Shown here piece after piece: positions 25,067-35,063 of a DNA stretch of 64,000 nt; positions within the stretch are counted from its first letter, which is position 1; every line of letters starts with the position of its first letter. The notes under the pieces are model-generated. The model made no database searches. It was not told the origin of the DNA and saw nothing but the letters and a program-made list of their open reading frames with translations. The stretch is from NCBI GenBank assembly GCA_002791575.1, contig PFXI01000073.1, forward strand, positions 1 through 64,000, read 5' to 3'. A program made the position numbers and the translations under genes. This stretch comes from Zetaproteobacteria bacterium CG_4_9_14_3_um_filter_54_145. GTDB lineage: Bacteria; Pseudomonadota; Zetaproteobacteria; Mariprofundales; Mariprofundaceae.

Positions 25067-26820
25067 GTGCAGATAATTTCAAAGATTGAAATAAATTACT
25101 TTAGGTCAGTTTATAGCGTCACCCTTTCAAAAAATAATGATATCAATGTACTAATTGGAGGAAATGACGCTGGCAAATCAAATATTTTAAAGGCATTAAA
25201 TTTATTTTTTAATAATGATACAGAGTTAGCTTGTCCTTATCATTTCTACGATGATCTCTCTAGGCTGCGAGAAGAGGAGGCAAGGGCAGCTAAAGGGAGG
25301 GCTTTTTTATGGATTCGAATTACATTCAATAACTTTCTAGGATGGAAATCTCTACCTAAAACATTTGCGGTAAAGAAAACGTGGAACCGCTATTCTGATG
25401 AGCCTGATACTACATATTTCCCCAAACATTGCCTTTGTCTTCTGTTGGACGATTTCTGAACAAGCTATCTTTTCAATATATACCAGCAGTAAGGGGAAAG
25501 GATATTTTTCAACACTATTTAAATGAGCTACATGATGCGTTGATTGATGATGAAAAAGCTGGAGTTAGATCTGCTTCAGACCAACTGATCAGCGCAATCA
25601 ATACGAGTACGCTGGATATGTCCGAAAAAGTAATGACCGGAATAGGCGTTGATAGCAGCATTCAAGTTCCTAAAGACCTAAGGGACCTTTTCTCAGCGCT
25701 GGATTTTTCAACAAAATATTCAACCTATGATGTTCCATTACAAAAAAGAGGGGATGGAATCCAAGCTCGACATATTCCATTTATCCTTGATTTTATTGCT
25801 AGGCACTCAAAGAAACACCATATATGGGCATATGAAGAGCCTGAAAACTCCTTGGAAATGGGAAAGGCCTTTGATTTAGCGGCCCAATTCAAACAAGATT
25901 TCTCTCAAGATAATCAAATATATTTAACTACACATTCTCCAGCATTTTATGATTTAGCTGGTGAGCATGTAAATAAATGGATGATATTTCCACAGACAAA
26001 TGAAGATGGAATATTAATGACTGATGCACGTCCACTTAATGAACACCACCCTGTAGACGAGGCGATGGGAATTGCTAGCTTGATCTCTGACCGTGCTAAA
26101 GAACTTTACCATGAAATATCGGAGCTCTCACAGGCAAAAATAGATTTGGATTCGCAAGTCGCTGCAGCTACAAGGCCTCAGGTATTCGTAGAGGGGCCAA
26201 GCGACAAAATAATCTTAGATATGGCGTACAATAAACTTTTTAATGGTGAATGTTTTTGTGAGTTTCATCCTGCAGGTGGAGCGTCCAAGATTACGTCTTA
26301 TATGAAATCACTTAAAGATTTGATTTCCTATGATGGAGTGCCCGTCATTGGCTTGTACGATAATGATAGTGCTGGACGGGAAGGATTTAACCGTTTTGCA
26401 AACATGCACAATGTTTCGGGATCTGGGTTCAAAATCATAAAAAAAGACCGCGTTTATTGCGGCAAGTTGCCTATTCCCAGTGAATTACAGCAGATTTCTG
26501 AAGCAGCAGGAATTCAAGTACCTTTACCAATTGAATTTATGTTTCCAGCCAGTGTAATAAATGATGCTATTGCTGCAGGTGTGTTGGTTGTTGAGGATAG
26601 AATGACCTGCTTAAGAGATGATGAGTTTTCTATTCCAGCCAACTTATCAGATGTTCTTTCAGAAAGGCTACCAGAAACTCATAGTTATCTGGCGCGCAAG
26701 GTCAATGATGGTTCAAAAATGGCTTTTGCAGCGACAGTTGAAACATTAGATATTGAGCACTGGTCAGCATTCACTGAACTGTTTGAAACTCTACTGGGCA
26801 TTTGCGACCCACATGATTAA
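25067..26820 (+). pseudogene. OLD-like ATPase/TOPRIM nuclease, frameshifted
   Basis: Two frames together form one protein of about 584 residues. The first (from GTG 25067, with GGAGGG at 25058-25063) contains an SMC/OLD-type ATPase start with Walker A GGNDAGKSN. The second, from about 25423 to 26820, continues with YIPAVRGK, the ABC/AAA tail (YEEPENSLE, TTHSPAFYDL) and a TOPRIM nuclease domain (FVEGPSDK, GLYDNDSAGREG). They are joined by a one-base shift at the CCCC run 25420-25423: one more C would restore TYFPQTLPLSSV. The gene is much more AT-rich than its surroundings, so probably acquired. OLD nucleases act in phage defence. The break may be real or a sequencing error. Confidence 0.8.
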
Positions 26821-26870
26821 GGGAAAAATCTCGATATATATTTTCTCGGTGATCAGTATCTCCTCCCTCC

Positions 26871-26892
26871 AAAAGTGTCCATATTTGACACT
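26871..26892 (-). terminator. Possible terminator of the DUF547 gene
   Basis: AGTGTC at 26874-26879 and GACACT at 26887-26892 form a 6-bp stem with a 7-base loop. On the minus strand it directly follows and overlaps the DUF547 stop, and is followed by TTTT. The stem is short, so efficiency is uncertain. Confidence 0.45.
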
Positions 26893-27686
26893 CAGCGGTT
26901 CTTGGCATTCAGCCGCCAGTCGTACTCCTCATATTCGATATCGATACCACCGGCCAGCAGGCGTTTGGTATCAGTCGCCGACAGGCCGAGGGCTGCTGCA
27001 TGGCGGGCAAAAAAAGACGGCTGGGCATAGAGCCCCCGCCACCCCTTTTCGAAATCATCCCGATACCATTTGAAGATTGATGAAACCCTGAGCACGTTAC
27101 CCTGCAAGCGGTTGCGGCTGCGATCACTGAGGAACAGACGCGTCTGCTCCTCGAGCTGGGCATCGAGCCTGTCGCCGCTATAGGCCTCGGGACGCAGGGC
27201 CGGGCAACCAATGCTGGCGCAGTTGACGGCGAAATGGATACGCGGGTCATTATAGCGGCCCGATCCCCGGATCAGCTTGTGCTCGATATCATCAAGCGAA
27301 CGGGTTTTGCCCAGCAGCGGGATGAATACCTTGTGCCACGGGGAGGAGAACAGCGAGCCGGTATCCTTGATCGATGTGATGTCGGGGTAAGCCGTCAGCA
27401 CCAGACTCACCGTCCAGGCGTTGTATGCGTTGATCAGGAAGGCCAGCTGCTCCGTATCACCCCAATGGTCGAATTCATCCTCTTTAACGCCGGAGAGGCG
27501 ATCCTGATAGGCCTGAAGACATGTTTGTGCCGTGGCAAAGCCTGCATAATCGACAACCGTGGTGACGCCCTGCGGTTGCACATGTTGTTTCAGCAAAGCA
27601 TCCCACCCACTGTGATCAAATGGTTCGGCCAGTGCCGCCGGCACCAGCAACCAGCTGCATAACAGCAGCAGCGATGCACGTAACAT
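26892..27686 (-). CDS. DUF547-domain protein, exported
   Basis: A 264-residue protein with a signal peptide (MLRASLLLLCSWLLVPAALA). The mature part matches DUF547, with FLINAYNAWTV, IEHKLIR and HFAVNCASIGCPAL as landmarks. DUF547 proteins are periplasmic or lipoprotein-like with no established reaction; their His and Cys residues suggest a papain-like or hydrolase fold. The start at 27686 is chosen because it begins the signal peptide and has AGGGGG upstream. It follows the TVP38-reductase gene by 5 bases, so likely the same operon. Confidence 0.85.
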   Translation of the reverse strand: MLRASLLLLCSWLLVPAALAEPFDHSGWDALLKQHVQPQGVTTVVDYAGFATAQTCLQAYQDRLSGVKEDEFDHWGDTEQLAFLINAYNAWTVSLVLTAYPDITSIKDTGSLFSSPWHKVFIPLLGKTRSLDDIEHKLIRGSGRYNDPRIHFAVNCASIGCPALRPEAYSGDRLDAQLEEQTRLFLSDRSRNRLQGNVLRVSSIFKWYRDDFEKGWRGLYAQPSFFARHAAALGLSATDTKRLLAGGIDIEYEEYDWRLNAKNR

Positions 27687-27691
27687 TGCCC

Positions 27692-29845
27692 CTACCCCCT
27701 GCGCCAGGTGTGATAGCGACGCAGCCAGCTTAAGATCCGCTTCGGCGCATGCGCCCGCTTCCACTCACCGGCGGCATACTTGTTGGCCTCGGCCCACGTG
27801 GGGTAGGAGTGAATAGTACCGAGAATCTTGTTCAGCCCCAGCCCGTGCTTCATGGCCAGCACAAACTCCGCCAGCAGATCGCCCGCATGTTCACCGACAA
27901 TGGTGACACCGAGGATGCGATCCTTACCCGGCAGCGTTAATACCTTCACAAAGCCGTGCGCCGCACCGTCGGCTATGGCGCGATCCAGATCATCCATGCC
28001 GTAGCGGGTCACTTCAAAAGCCACCCCCTGCTCTCTGGCCTCCTGCTCGTTGAGTCCCACCCTTGCCACTTCCGGATCGATAAACGTGGCCCACGGGATC
28101 ACCCGATAATCGACCTTGAAGCGTTTCAGGTTACCGAACAGCCCGTTCACCGCCGCATACCACGCCTGATGCGCGGCCACATGGGTAAACTGATAGGGCC
28201 CTGCCACATCACCGGCGGCATAGATATTCGGATAGATCGTTTCCAGATATTCATTGGTCACAATCGTGCGCGCGGTCTCGATACCCAGCTCTTCGAGCCC
28301 GTAACCGGTAAGGCGCGCCGAGCGGCCTACCGCACACAGCAGCTCATCAAATTCGATCCGCCGCTCCTCTCCGTCATGCTCGACAACAATGAATTTGCGC
28401 TCGCCATCGCGCTCGCAGCGCAGTGCCTTGTGAGCGGTCAGCAGCTCGATGCCATCGCGCCGCAGCGAGGCTGCCGCCAGTACGGAGACCTCCTCATCTT
28501 CACGGATCATGATGCGGGGCGCCATCTCCACCTGGGTTACGGCTGAGCCCAGCCGGGCCATGCTCTGCGCCAGCTCACAACCGATCGGGCCGCCACCCAG
28601 CACCAGCAGCCGCTTTGGCGGCGTATCCAGCCCGGCAAAACGCTCCCACAGCGTATCGCTGGTGACATAGCCGACCTCTTCAATACCGGGCAGCGGCGGC
28701 ACAAACGGGCGGGCACCGGTGGCAATGACAATAGCGCGTGTGGTCAGCCGCTGCACCTCGCCGTCGTTAGTGGTGATCTCCACGGTCCACGGATCTACAA
28801 TGCGGGCATAACCCTGCAACACCTCGACACCGAGGGCGGTGTAGCGCTCGCTGCTGTCGTGCGGTTCCACGGCGCGAATGACATCATGCACGCGCTGCAT
28901 CACCTGCTTGAATGAGAAGCCGGGCTCCGCACTGGTCAGGCCATAGTCGCCGGCATGGCGCATCTGATGGGCCAGTTTGGCGCTGCGGATCAGCGCCTTG
29001 CTGGGAATACAGCCGTAGTTGAGGCAGTCGCCACCCATCTTGTGTGTTTCGATCAGCGTCACCTTCGCATTAACCGCCGCCGCAATATAGGCCGACACCA
29101 GACCACCGGCACCGGCGCCGATCACCACCATATTGCGATCGAAGCGCGCAGGCTTCTTCCAGCGTGCATAGACACGACGCGCCCTGATCAGCGCCACGGC
29201 TTTTCTGGCCAGCAGCGGGAAGAGGCCGAGCAGGGCAAAGGAGAAGATAAGCGCCGGCGACAGGATACCGGACAATGAATCAAGCTGTGCAAGCTGGGTA
29301 CCGGCATTCACATAGACAATGGTGCCGGCCAGCATACCAAGCTGGCTGATCCAGTAGAATGTCACGCCCCGGATGGCGGTCAGCCCCATCAGCAGATTGA
29401 TCAGAAAGAACGGGAACAGCGGAATCAGCCGCAGGGTGAACAGGTAAAAGGCGCCGTCCCGTTTGATCCCCGCATTGATGGCGCGCAAACGCTCGCCATC
29501 AAATTTCGCATGCACCATATCGCGCAGCACATAGCGGGAGACCAGAAAGGCGAGCAGCGCGCCGGCGCTGGAGGCGAAGGAGACAATGATGGTACCGGCC
29601 ATCAGACCGAACAGCGCACCGCCGGCCAGCGTCATGATCGCCGCCCCCGGCAGCGAGAGTGCTGTCACCAGCACATAGATCAGAAAAAAGATGCCTGCCG
29701 CCAGAAAGGGTGAGGATGAGCGCCATGCTTCAAAGCTGGCCAGGCTCGCCTTCATGCCGGTAAGCGTAAGCAGTTCATTCAGGTCAAAGTAAAAGAACAG
29801 ACTTGTTGCCAGCACCATCAGCAGGACCAGGAACAGTTTTTTCAT
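27692..29845 (-). CDS. TVP38/DedA-like membrane domain fused to FAD-dependent disulfide oxidoreductase
   Basis: A 717-residue fusion. Residues 1-220 are a TVP38/TMEM64 (SNARE-associated) membrane domain with about five hydrophobic segments. Residues about 237-710 are a dihydrolipoamide/mercuric reductase-type flavoprotein with the FAD motif VIGAGAGG at 241-248, redox disulfide Cys274 and Cys279 (GGDCLNYGCIPSK), NAD motif LGGGPIGCELA and the C-terminal HSYPTWAEA that places the acid-base His. No MerA-type terminal Cys pair is present, so mercury reduction is unlikely. The electron acceptor is unknown. AGGAG precedes the ATG at 29845. Confidence 0.88.
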   Translation of the reverse strand: MKKLFLVLLMVLATSLFFYFDLNELLTLTGMKASLASFEAWRSSSPFLAAGIFFLIYVLVTALSLPGAAIMTLAGGALFGLMAGTIIVSFASSAGALLAFLVSRYVLRDMVHAKFDGERLRAINAGIKRDGAFYLFTLRLIPLFPFFLINLLMGLTAIRGVTFYWISQLGMLAGTIVYVNAGTQLAQLDSLSGILSPALIFSFALLGLFPLLARKAVALIRARRVYARWKKPARFDRNMVVIGAGAGGLVSAYIAAAVNAKVTLIETHKMGGDCLNYGCIPSKALIRSAKLAHQMRHAGDYGLTSAEPGFSFKQVMQRVHDVIRAVEPHDSSERYTALGVEVLQGYARIVDPWTVEITTNDGEVQRLTTRAIVIATGARPFVPPLPGIEEVGYVTSDTLWERFAGLDTPPKRLLVLGGGPIGCELAQSMARLGSAVTQVEMAPRIMIREDEEVSVLAAASLRRDGIELLTAHKALRCERDGERKFIVVEHDGEERRIEFDELLCAVGRSARLTGYGLEELGIETARTIVTNEYLETIYPNIYAAGDVAGPYQFTHVAAHQAWYAAVNGLFGNLKRFKVDYRVIPWATFIDPEVARVGLNEQEAREQGVAFEVTRYGMDDLDRAIADGAAHGFVKVLTLPGKDRILGVTIVGEHAGDLLAEFVLAMKHGLGLNKILGTIHSYPTWAEANKYAAGEWKRAHAPKRILSWLRRYHTWRRG

Positions 29846-29947
29846 CGATATTCTCCTCATGGTGCGCTGCTGCAATCTGACGGCTCAGCCCCGACAATCA
29901 GCACACAGCCCTTAGACGGCATCATGAGCAGATTCTTACAAAGAGAT

Positions 29948-30829
29948 TCAGCTGATACGGCGGACCTCTACTTCAACGGTCAGTTGCTGTTGCACATCGC
30001 CGCGAAAGAGCCCTTTTACCGGCGTCACATCGTAATAGTCGCGACCAACAGCCGTACGGATGTACGGCCAGCCGACCAGCTTGTTATTGGTCGGATCGAT
30101 GCCGCACCAGCCGGTTTCAGGGTGCCATGCCTGCACCCAGGCGTGGGTTGCTGCCGCCCCGCGCAGCTGCTCACCACCGCCCTTGCTCGTATCCGCATCA
30201 TAGATATAGCCGCTGACATAACGGGCCGGCACGCCGGCCAGGCGCAGCACGCCGATCATCGCATGCGCCATATCCTGACAAACGCCGCCGCCATGCTTAA
30301 ACAGCTCTTTCGGTGTGGAGTGAACATGCGTCACATCCGGATCGTAACGGAAGTTGCCGACAAAATAAGCGGCAAGATCAGAGAGGCTCTGTGCAAACGC
30401 ATCTTCAGGCATGGCCGGATTCACGCCATGCAAAACGGATGCATACTCATCCAGCATCGGCACCCCCTTCGACCAGTGCAGGAACTCGGCAAAGCGCTGC
30501 TCGGCCGGACGCGGGTCGGGTATGACAACACCTGCTGAGATGCGGTTTGCTGTGCGCACCACGGCCTCGGAGACAATCTCGACATGTTTGTGCGGCCCGA
30601 TAATATCGAAGTGGTGGACAATATTGCCGAAGTAATCGCGGTGCATACCCACTGCGCACGCCGGCGTAACGCGCATTTTGGATTCTACGATATCCTGCAT
30701 GGGCGTGGCTGCCGGCATCATATGCATTTCCGAGTAACCGAGCGTCACCGGCTCGGTATAATCAAAGCGCGTCACATGCCTGAGCGCCAGCGTGGCATAT
30801 ACATCCGCGTCGTAAAGTTTATCCGTCAT
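29948..30829 (-). CDS. Transglutaminase-like protein, last gene of the Anbu cluster
   Basis: A 293-residue cytoplasmic protein with a bacterial transglutaminase-like N-terminal domain (LALRHVTRFDY) and a Cys-His-Asp core: GGGVCQDMAH, THAWVQAWHP and GIDPTNN. The start at 30829 overlaps the upstream Alpha-E gene by 11 bases. Such proteins occur with ATP-grasp and Alpha-E partners and may act as peptidase or amide-forming enzyme on a peptide product; no substrate is established. Confidence 0.88.
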   Translation of the reverse strand: MTDKLYDADVYATLALRHVTRFDYTEPVTLGYSEMHMMPAATPMQDIVESKMRVTPACAVGMHRDYFGNIVHHFDIIGPHKHVEIVSEAVVRTANRISAGVVIPDPRPAEQRFAEFLHWSKGVPMLDEYASVLHGVNPAMPEDAFAQSLSDLAAYFVGNFRYDPDVTHVHSTPKELFKHGGGVCQDMAHAMIGVLRLAGVPARYVSGYIYDADTSKGGGEQLRGAAATHAWVQAWHPETGWCGIDPTNNKLVGWPYIRTAVGRDYYDVTPVKGLFRGDVQQQLTVEVEVRRIS

Positions 30830-31844
30830 GACATACCGCCTGCTGTTGTTGCTGGGCCTGTACGCCCATCTGCACCTCGCGCCCGAAAGCATCGAGAATA
30901 ATCATCGGATCCAGATAGCTGGCGAGCAGCTGCTGATGTATCTGGGCGCAGCTCTGCTCGATATACTCCATATGATGCTTCAGCCCCTCCTGCAGCACAC
31001 TCTCACCACTGCCCTCCTGCAGCTCTTCGAGAAAGTTGGCTACCTGCGCGAGCAGCAGCCGCTGTGACTCGGTATGGGTGCGTATACCACGCAGCCCGTT
31101 TAGTACCTGCGTAATGCAGTAGCAGAGTGAGCGCGGGAAACGCGGATCATACAGCATCAGATTCACCACTTGCGGCGGAGAGATACGCGCCCGATAGAGG
31201 CGACGATAGGCTTCAAAACCGGAGACCGAACGCAGCAGGGCCTGCCATTGATGCAGATCCAGAGGCCGGCCCACCTCATCCACCTCGGGCAGCAGCAGGT
31301 GATATTTGATGCCGAGGATACGGCTGGTCATCGCCGCCCTCTCCAGATTGCGGCCCAGACGCAGAAACTGCCAGGCTTCGCCGTGCACCATGGTATTATC
31401 GGAGTAACCCTGAAAGGCATTACAGAAGGACTGGATGCGCTTGTTAAAGTGGTAGCTGCCTTTGCTCAGCACCTCATTGAGCTCCAGCCCCTCCATCTCC
31501 AGATGCATCTGGTTCAGATGTTCCCACATCTCCTCGCTGATGCGCTCACGCATGGTACGGGCATATTCACGGCCAAGCTTCAGGCTCACCATGACCGAGT
31601 GGGGATTATCCTCGCTGAGCAGCAGAAAATCGTAGACATTGGCCTCATTGACCTCTTCGTAGAGCGAGTCGAACAGCTCCCGTGAACCGGTAATGGCGAG
31701 CATCGGTGACCAGACATCCAGATCGGAGAAGTAGTCCAGCTCCAGACTCATGCGGTGATTCACATCCAGAATACGTGTCACATTCTCGGCACTCTCGATG
31801 CGCCGGCCAAGCTCGTACATACCGCGTGCGATTCGACTAAGCAT
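30819..31844 (-). CDS. Alpha-E domain protein (DUF403)
   Basis: A 341-residue, mostly helical protein. It starts MLSRIARGMYELGRRIESAE, the conserved Alpha-E start, and continues with NVTRILDVN and repeated helices with clustered Arg and Glu. A Gln-rich run ends the protein. Alpha-E proteins are nearly always encoded beside a circularly permuted ATP-grasp enzyme and a transglutaminase-like protein. The start at 31844 has GAGAGGG upstream and overlaps the ATP-grasp gene by 8 bases. Confidence 0.88.
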   Translation of the reverse strand: MLSRIARGMYELGRRIESAENVTRILDVNHRMSLELDYFSDLDVWSPMLAITGSRELFDSLYEEVNEANVYDFLLLSEDNPHSVMVSLKLGREYARTMRERISEEMWEHLNQMHLEMEGLELNEVLSKGSYHFNKRIQSFCNAFQGYSDNTMVHGEAWQFLRLGRNLERAAMTSRILGIKYHLLLPEVDEVGRPLDLHQWQALLRSVSGFEAYRRLYRARISPPQVVNLMLYDPRFPRSLCYCITQVLNGLRGIRTHTESQRLLLAQVANFLEELQEGSGESVLQEGLKHHMEYIEQSCAQIHQQLLASYLDPMIILDAFGREVQMGVQAQQQQQAVCHDG

Positions 31845-33318
31845 CACCCTCTCCCTCACCGGGATACAACACCCAGGTATCCTTGCTGCCACCGCCCTGT
31901 GATGAGTTCACCACCAGCTTGCCTTCGGCCAGCGCCACCCGGGTCAAACCACCCGGCAGCACGGAAATCTGCTCATCCGCACCACAGACCGCATAGGGTC
32001 GGAAATCGACATGCCGCGGTTGCAGGATTTTCTGTCCCTGCTTCTCAACCAGTGTCGGATGCGTGGAGAGCTTCTGTACCGGCTGGGCAATGTAGTGCTC
32101 CGGATTCTCCGCGATCAACAGGCGGAACTCGGCAATTTTTTCAGGCGTGGACTGCGTACCGACCAGCATACCGTAGCCACCCGAGGCATCGGTAGGCTTG
32201 ACCACCAGCTCCTCCAGATGCGCCAGCACATAGGCCAGATCTTCCGGCCGGCGGCAGAGATAGGTTGGTACCAGATCAAGGATAGGCTCTTCATGCAGAT
32301 AATACCTGATCATCTCCAGTGTATAGGCATAGATGGCCTTGTCGTCGGCCACACCCGTACCCGGCGCATTGGCCAGCACCAGATTACCGGCCCGATAGGC
32401 ATGCATAATACCCGGAACACCCAGCATCGAATCCATCCTGAAGGTGAGCGGATCGAGAAAATCATCATCCACCCGGCGATAGAGCACATCCACACGCACC
32501 AGCCCTTCGGTGGTTTTCATATACAGCACATCGTTATCGACGATCAGATCCGAGCCTTCCACCAGCTCGGCACCCATCTGGTTGGCCAGAAAGGCATGCT
32601 CAAAATAGGCTGAATTGAATGAGCCGGGGGTAAGCACGGCGATATTCGGACTCTGTTGCGGCGACAATGAGGCCAGCGCATCAAACAGCATCTGTGGATA
32701 ATGATCGACAGCCCTGATGCGGTGCTGCCGCAACAGTTTGGAGAGCACCCTGCCCATCACCCATCTATTCTCCACCACATAGGAGACGCCCGACGGGGAG
32801 CGCAGATTATCCTCCAGCACCAGAAAGTCGCCGTCACCGTTACGAATCAGGTCGATGCCGCTGATATGCACATAGACGCCGCCCGGCACATCCAGATGCA
32901 TCATTTCACGGCAGAAATAGGGCGAGTTGACGACCAGATCGGTCGGGATAATCTGATCCTTGAGAATCTGCTGATCATGATAGATATCATGCAGAAACAT
33001 ATTCAGGGCTTTTAACCGCTGCTGGATACCGGCTTCCAGATGAGCCCATTCGCTCGCCTCCAGCATGCGCGGAATCAGATCAAACGGGAAAATCTTTTCG
33101 GTACCGCGGGCATCGGAGTAAACGGTGAATGTCACCCCCTGATTGAGCAGGGAGATATCCGCCTCATACTGGATAGCGGCCATATCCTGACTGTTGAGCT
33201 TGCGCAGGTAGGTATAGAGCTTGCGGTAGTGGGGACGGGGCTTTCCCGACGGATCAAACATTTCGTCATAGAATGAGCTGCTGTCATAATTCGGCCAAAG
33301 CGATCCATGTATACCCAT
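31837..33318 (-). CDS. Circularly permuted ATP-grasp protein (DUF404/DUF407)
   Basis: A 493-residue enzyme of the circularly permuted ATP-grasp type 2 family. Marks include FPFDLIPRMLEASEW near residue 80, SGIDLIRNGDGDFLVLEDN near 155 and VVKPTDASGGYGML near 385, the ATP-binding Lys and Gly-rich loop. By analogy with other ATP-grasp enzymes it would form a peptide or amide bond from a carboxylate and an amine. It is coupled to the Alpha-E gene by overlap and lies 38 bases after the transglutaminase-like gene at 33357. Confidence 0.9.
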   Translation of the reverse strand: MGIHGSLWPNYDSSSFYDEMFDPSGKPRPHYRKLYTYLRKLNSQDMAAIQYEADISLLNQGVTFTVYSDARGTEKIFPFDLIPRMLEASEWAHLEAGIQQRLKALNMFLHDIYHDQQILKDQIIPTDLVVNSPYFCREMMHLDVPGGVYVHISGIDLIRNGDGDFLVLEDNLRSPSGVSYVVENRWVMGRVLSKLLRQHRIRAVDHYPQMLFDALASLSPQQSPNIAVLTPGSFNSAYFEHAFLANQMGAELVEGSDLIVDNDVLYMKTTEGLVRVDVLYRRVDDDFLDPLTFRMDSMLGVPGIMHAYRAGNLVLANAPGTGVADDKAIYAYTLEMIRYYLHEEPILDLVPTYLCRRPEDLAYVLAHLEELVVKPTDASGGYGMLVGTQSTPEKIAEFRLLIAENPEHYIAQPVQKLSTHPTLVEKQGQKILQPRHVDFRPYAVCGADEQISVLPGGLTRVALAEGKLVVNSSQGGGSKDTWVLYPGEGEGDA

Positions 33319-33356
33319 ACTGTTCTTTCTCCCATGGTCCCTTTAAATTGTCAATG

Positions 33357-34148
33357 CTATTGCCTGTCGAGCAGCTCCACATTGACGCCCTGTTCTGTGG
33401 GGAATACGGCCGGGCCGAACTGGTTGTAGACCGCCACATCCGCAGCATCACGACCATAGCCGATGCTTACGTAGCCGCCCCGCAGTTCGTTCTGCGTCGC
33501 ATCAAAAGCGTACCAGCGTCCGCCCACATAGGCCTCGAACCATGCATGCATATCCATCGGCTCGAGTCCGTGCAGGTAACCCACCACCAGTCGCGCCGGA
33601 ATACTGAGGCTGCGGCACAGGGCAATGCCCAGATGCGACAGATCCCGGCACACGCCGGACTGTCTGAGATTGACCTCTACCGCTGACACCGGGATATCGC
33701 TGCTGCCGGGCTGATAACGGATGCTGTCGCGCAACCAGCTTTCGATGGCAGCCACCTGATTGTAGCCGGGCAACCGGTCCGCCGTGATCGCGCTGGCCAT
33801 CTGGCCGAAACGGTCCGACTCGCAATAGCGACTGGGCAGCAGGTAGCCGAGCACGGCATCGGGCAGATTGCGTATGTCGACGAAGGCCGCATCCGGTGCC
33901 CGGTCCTGCTGATCGGCAGTCATGACCTCGGCGCTGGTATCAATGGTAAACAGCCCCGGCGGCGCAGTCAGTCGCTGACAGAGATTACCGTAGATATCGG
34001 TAAATTCGGTGACCGCAACACTGGGCTGCAGCCTGTACTCCTCGCGCGCTATCCATTGCAGTGAGCCGCTGCGCGGGCGCAGCATGAGAATGAACGGGGT
34101 AGGTTCAGTAATATCGAAGCTTAAATGGCAGCTGGTGCGTAACCACAT
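33357..34148 (-). CDS. Transglutaminase-like protein, second copy in the Anbu cluster
   Basis: A 263-residue protein with an N-terminal beta domain (MWLRTSCHLSFDI) and a transglutaminase core SGVCRDLSH (Cys), MDMHAWFEAY (His) and YAFDATQNE (Asp). All three catalytic residues are present. It is shorter than the first transglutaminase in the same cluster and only distantly similar. It follows the Anbu gene by 23 bases. Confidence 0.88.
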   Translation of the reverse strand: MWLRTSCHLSFDITEPTPFILMLRPRSGSLQWIAREEYRLQPSVAVTEFTDIYGNLCQRLTAPPGLFTIDTSAEVMTADQQDRAPDAAFVDIRNLPDAVLGYLLPSRYCESDRFGQMASAITADRLPGYNQVAAIESWLRDSIRYQPGSSDIPVSAVEVNLRQSGVCRDLSHLGIALCRSLSIPARLVVGYLHGLEPMDMHAWFEAYVGGRWYAFDATQNELRGGYVSIGYGRDAADVAVYNQFGPAVFPTEQGVNVELLDRQ

Positions 34149-34171
34149 GGTTCAGGCCCTGTAAGCCTGTT

Positions 34172-34954
34172 TCAGCTGCGCGACTGGTTGCTGTTCGTGA
34201 CCGGGATGGCATTGTTGTTGTCAACCGGCGTTTCCCAGTAAAACTTCGGTAGGCCCTGCAGCGCCTTGACCAGCCCCTCATTCCATGTCTCGGCAATCTC
34301 TTTGGCAAAGACATTATCCACGGAGAGATGCAGTTGATGGGTGAAATTCAGGCTGTCTTTTTCATAGACCAGCAGATCGATAGGCGGCCCCACGGTCAGG
34401 TTACTGCGCACGGTCGAATTCATCGATACAAGCGCGCAGCGGCCGGCACGCTCAAGTAACATATTGCGCTTGACCACCCGATCCAGAATTGGCTTGCCGT
34501 ACTTGGCTTCGCCAATCTGCAGGAAGGGATGCTCATCCGACTCATGGATATAATTACCCTGCGGATAGATCATCAGCGTTTCATGGTCGGCCGTGCCGAT
34601 CTGTCCGGCCAGGATAAAGGAGGCTTCAAAACTGGTATTGCCGGTGTCCCGCACCACATGCAGGTTTTGCACGCTCATATTCACCGAAGCGATATAATCG
34701 GCCGCCTCCTGCATATTGTTCAGGGAGAGCAGATTGGGCATCGCCCTGTTTTCCAGATCGGCATTGATACGTTTGATGACCAGTTGCGTTGTCGCCAGAT
34801 TACCGGCCGAGAGCAGGGCAAACACCCGGTTATTCGGCCAGACAAAGGTGTGCATCTTCTGATAGGTCGACACATTATCGAAGCCCGCATTGGTACGGGA
34901 GTCAGAACAGACAACAAAGCCGGAGTTAATATTGATAGCAACACAATAGGTCAT
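34172..34954 (-). CDS. anbu: Anbu-type bacterial proteasome homologue
   Basis: A 260-residue protein of the Ntn-hydrolase fold, related to proteasome beta subunits (Anbu or BPH family). It starts MTYCVAININSGFVVCSDSR, with Thr2 exposed after Met removal as the likely nucleophile and the conserved SDSRTNAG following. Anbu proteins assemble into open helical or ring-like particles and are commonly encoded with transglutaminase, ATP-grasp and Alpha-E genes, as here. Native substrates are unknown. The C-terminal 20 residues are Asn/Ser-rich. Confidence 0.9.
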   Translation of the reverse strand: MTYCVAININSGFVVCSDSRTNAGFDNVSTYQKMHTFVWPNNRVFALLSAGNLATTQLVIKRINADLENRAMPNLLSLNNMQEAADYIASVNMSVQNLHVVRDTGNTSFEASFILAGQIGTADHETLMIYPQGNYIHESDEHPFLQIGEAKYGKPILDRVVKRNMLLERAGRCALVSMNSTVRSNLTVGPPIDLLVYEKDSLNFTHQLHLSVDNVFAKEIAETWNEGLVKALQGLPKFYWETPVDNNNAIPVTNSNQSRS

Positions 34955-35063
34955 TTATTTCTCCGGGTACATGATACCACGTTACAACTGCAACTCTTGC
35001 ACTTTCTTATCAGCAGGCACACTCTGCCAGCCCCCCGAAAAACTCAAGTAAAAAATATGTGTC

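Noticed and set aside
24688-25089. Plus-strand frame of 133 residues bridging to the ATPase gene
   Set aside because: Its first part is antisense to the small NPC-repeat gene's signal peptide and no domain is visible in the rest.
27692-29845. Mercuric reductase (MerA)
   Set aside because: The flavoprotein half has the redox Cys pair but no heavy-metal domain and no C-terminal vicinal Cys pair, and no mer genes are nearby.
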